This document shows positions 62,259 to 64,000 of a DNA stretch of 64,000 nucleotides, piece after piece. The position numbers were made by a program, and so were the translations under genes. The notes beneath the pieces were generated by a model. That model was not told the origin of the DNA, did no database searches, and saw nothing but the letters and a program-made list of their open reading frames with translations. The first letter of the stretch is position 1; each line of letters opens with the position of its first letter. The DNA is from Sulfurimicrobium sp. (GTDB lineage Bacteria; Pseudomonadota; Gammaproteobacteria; Burkholderiales; Sulfuricellaceae), in the NCBI GenBank assembly GCA_030652035.1, contig JAUSBJ010000017.1, forward strand, positions 1 through 64,000, given 5' to 3'.

Positions 62259-63631
62259 TTTGCGGCCCCTGTGTTGGCAGTTGCCACTTTGCTGACGATG
62301 TAGCGGAATTTGCCCGAGGCTTCCTTGGGAATTGATTCGACGTGTTCGATTTGTATATCTACCTCCGGCCCAAGGCGCCGCTTGAAGCCCTCGATGATGG
62401 TTTGCCTGCTTTCTGGCTGGAAGGGCGGCTCGGTCACCAGGTATATCCGGGTGCGTTCCAGCGTTTCCTGAACGATCTTGAATGCCTTCACACCGGGGAT
62501 GTCGCGCACCACATAGACCAGGGCCAATCCATGCATCACCGTGCCGTCCTGCGCTACGACGAAGTCTGTGGTGCGGCCCTGGATTTCCTTGAGCAGAGGG
62601 AGACCGCGCCCACAGGCGCAGGGCTGGTCGTCGAGCACGCCGATGTCGCCGGTGCGGTAGCGGATGAAGGGGAAGTCGCCGGTGGCGAGATGGGTGGTAA
62701 CAATTTCTCCGGCGGTGCCATGTGGCACCGGGTGGCCAGCCTCGTCCACGATTTCGACGATGATGTCCTCAGCCGTAAGATGCATGCCACCGCTTGGGCA
62801 CTCATGCGCGATGAAGCCGGCATCCCGTCCGCCGTAGCCATTTGCTACCTTGCAGCCGAAGATGCGGGAGATGATCTCGCGCTGATGGTCGTAGAGTTTT
62901 TCCGAAGTCACGAAGGCGACACGGATGCCCAGGTCGTCCATGCGCTGGCCACGAGATTCAGCGTGCTGGGCGATATGGGCCAAGGCAGAGGGGTAGCCGA
63001 AGAGCATTTTGGGGCGCATGGCGCGAATTTCTGCCACGAAGCCGTCGAGCTTTGCTGCGGACATTTCAAATGCGGGTAACAGTTTGGTGCGCAACAGGCT
63101 GTCGCGAATCTGGCGCACCCTGTCCTGGCTGCCTAATTCGATGGGTGAGCCCCACACGACGATTTCCGGGTCGCCGATATCCACATCCCACCAGCGGGTT
63201 GCCCGCCATTTGGCGGCCACATCGTGGCTGACGCGTTCATTGCCGAGAAAGAATATGAGCGGTTCGCCACTGGAGCCACCGGTGTTGAAACGGGAGAGAT
63301 CCTGTGCGATTTCTGATTTCAACTGCGCAGTGTTGGCACGAATGACGGCCTTGGTCAGGAATGGCAGCCGGGCAAGGTCGGAAATGCTGCTGATGCCTGC
63401 CGGGTCGAATGCCATGTCGCGGAACAGGTTCCGGTAATAGGGCACGTGCTTGGCTACTTTAGACATAAATGCACGCAGGCGCTCAACCTGCAATGTTTCC
63501 AGGTGTTCGGGCGATAACCACTGAGTGCTTTCCATTTCTTTGAAAATCTGCACCGTATCGTGGTGCTTCAATTTTTCATGCAAGGGGAACAGGCAGGAGG
63601 ACACCATTCGTGTGTATAAATTTAGCGCCAC
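62255..63631 (-). CDS. PaaK/CapK-like adenylate-forming enzyme
   Basis: The 458-residue protein belongs to the phenylacetate-CoA-ligase-like group found in polysaccharide loci. It has SRFNTGGSSGEPLIFFLGNE as the nucleotide loop, NGYGGRDAGFIAHECPSG in the middle, YRTGDIGVLDDQPCACGRGL near the C-terminus and EASGKFRYIVS at the end with the catalytic Lys. It would activate an acid as AMP ester, perhaps for acylating a sugar. Coupled to the ligase gene, and its start overlaps the GT4 gene by ten bases. Confidence 0.87.
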   Translation of the reverse strand: MALNLYTRMVSSCLFPLHEKLKHHDTVQIFKEMESTQWLSPEHLETLQVERLRAFMSKVAKHVPYYRNLFRDMAFDPAGISSISDLARLPFLTKAVIRANTAQLKSEIAQDLSRFNTGGSSGEPLIFFLGNERVSHDVAAKWRATRWWDVDIGDPEIVVWGSPIELGSQDRVRQIRDSLLRTKLLPAFEMSAAKLDGFVAEIRAMRPKMLFGYPSALAHIAQHAESRGQRMDDLGIRVAFVTSEKLYDHQREIISRIFGCKVANGYGGRDAGFIAHECPSGGMHLTAEDIIVEIVDEAGHPVPHGTAGEIVTTHLATGDFPFIRYRTGDIGVLDDQPCACGRGLPLLKEIQGRTTDFVVAQDGTVMHGLALVYVVRDIPGVKAFKIVQETLERTRIYLVTEPPFQPESRQTIIEGFKRRLGPEVDIQIEHVESIPKEASGKFRYIVSKVATANTGAAK

Positions 63632-64000
63632 GTTTCTGATTCCTTGTGTTGTGCGCGCGGAGGCATGATTGGCCTTCCGGATTTGTTGTGTCGGGCAATA
63701 TCCAGAAATGCTTCAATCAGTATGGCTACGCGTGAATCCCATGTATTTTCGCCGGCATGGGCAATAATCCTGTTTCGATCCCATTTCCGTTCAAGGGCGG
63801 CTTTTAGTGCCTGCTCCAGCGCGGCCTGGTCATCAAAGGAAACGATTGTCCCCAGTTCCGGTTTGCATACGACTTCTGCGTTGCCGCCGACGTTGGTGGT
63901 GATGACTGGCAGGCCGCAGGCCATGGCTTCAAGAAATACGTTGGCCCAGCCTTCATTCCGGGTTGAAAGCACGAACACGTCCGCGGCGGAAAGGGGTTCC
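63622..64000 (-). CDS. GT4 family glycosyltransferase, C-terminal part (cut by window edge)
   Basis: The visible 125 residues are the end of a GT-B enzyme: PLSAADVFVLSTRNEG WANVFLEAMACGLPVITTNV gives the EX7E motif and the nucleotide-binding segment GGNAEVV. The frame stays open to base 64000 and must continue beyond. It is the first gene in view of the minus-strand set with the adenylate-forming enzyme and the ligase. Confidence 0.88.
   Translation of the reverse strand, partial: EPLSAADVFVLSTRNEGWANVFLEAMACGLPVITTNVGGNAEVVCKPELGTIVSFDDQAALEQALKAALERKWDRNRIIAHAGENTWDSRVAILIEAFLDIARHNKSGRPIMPPRAQHKESETWR

Noticed and set aside
1-64000. CRISPR arrays, prophage and rRNA operons
   Set aside because: No regularly spaced direct repeats, phage structural genes or rRNA sequence were seen.

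Overview
This window looks like a betaproteobacterial chromosome segment of moderately high GC, probably from the Nitrosomonadales or Rhodocyclales neighbourhood. The evidence is a PEP-CTERM protein, an exosortase-A-type O-glycosylation ligase inside an exopolysaccharide locus, the split PqiA/PqiB/PqiC set, TamA/TamB, and an Anbu-centred gene set. The placement is inferred from gene content; no rRNA or other phylogenetic marker is present.

Region 1 (1-2.1 kb) is a worn accessory strip: an IS21 istA remnant, a bidirectional terminator, a complete TumE/TumA toxin-antitoxin pair, a frameshifted HipB-like regulator without its HipA, and about 500 bases with clustered TGACGGTAT repeats and a terminator but no credible gene.

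Region 2 (2.1-24.6 kb) is the most unusual part: a large, mostly uncharacterised peptide-bond chemistry island. It encodes the proteasome-like protease Anbu, three circularly permuted ATP-grasp domains, three alpha-E domains (two sets as separate genes, one fused), a small transglutaminase-like protein, and a large transglutaminase/DUF2126 protein. A glycogen debranching enzyme and a discoidin-like protein sit inside the island. One ATP-grasp/alpha-E pair lies at the head of a tightly packed nine-gene minus-strand run that continues through an MscS-type channel, an MgtE-like regulatory protein, MgtE, two PqiA halves, PqiB and PqiC. The fused ATP-grasp has lost several residues conserved in the other two copies.

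Region 3 (24.6-32.5 kb) holds a 177-base structured palindromic element, lapA, the tamA-tamB envelope assembly operon, an L,D-transpeptidase and tRNA-Glu. The tRNA has a consensus sigma-70 promoter upstream and a small membrane-protein ORF between promoter and tRNA.

Region 4 (32.6-64 kb) is a surface polysaccharide locus. It begins with a PEP-CTERM protein, preceded by a sigma-54-like site and a 28-codon ORF with a strong ribosome binding site. Then follow three asparagine-synthetase-like proteins without the glutaminase cysteine, two Wzx-type flippases, GalE, an unknown large protein, a methyltransferase, a WbsX-type GH99-like protein, many GT2/GT4 glycosyltransferases, a polysaccharide deacetylase, a sulfotransferase and a GT2/membrane/sulfatase-like fusion. 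On the minus strand are an FkbM methyltransferase, a GT-A enzyme, a TPR protein, the exosortase-associated ligase, a PaaK/CapK-like adenylate-forming enzyme and a GT4 gene cut by the window edge. Together they suggest synthesis, decoration (amidation, methylation, sulfation, deacetylation), export and ligation of an exopolysaccharide linked to PEP-CTERM sorting. No exosortase gene is in view. Start codons were chosen by Shine-Dalgarno position and family similarity; several genes appear to use TTG.
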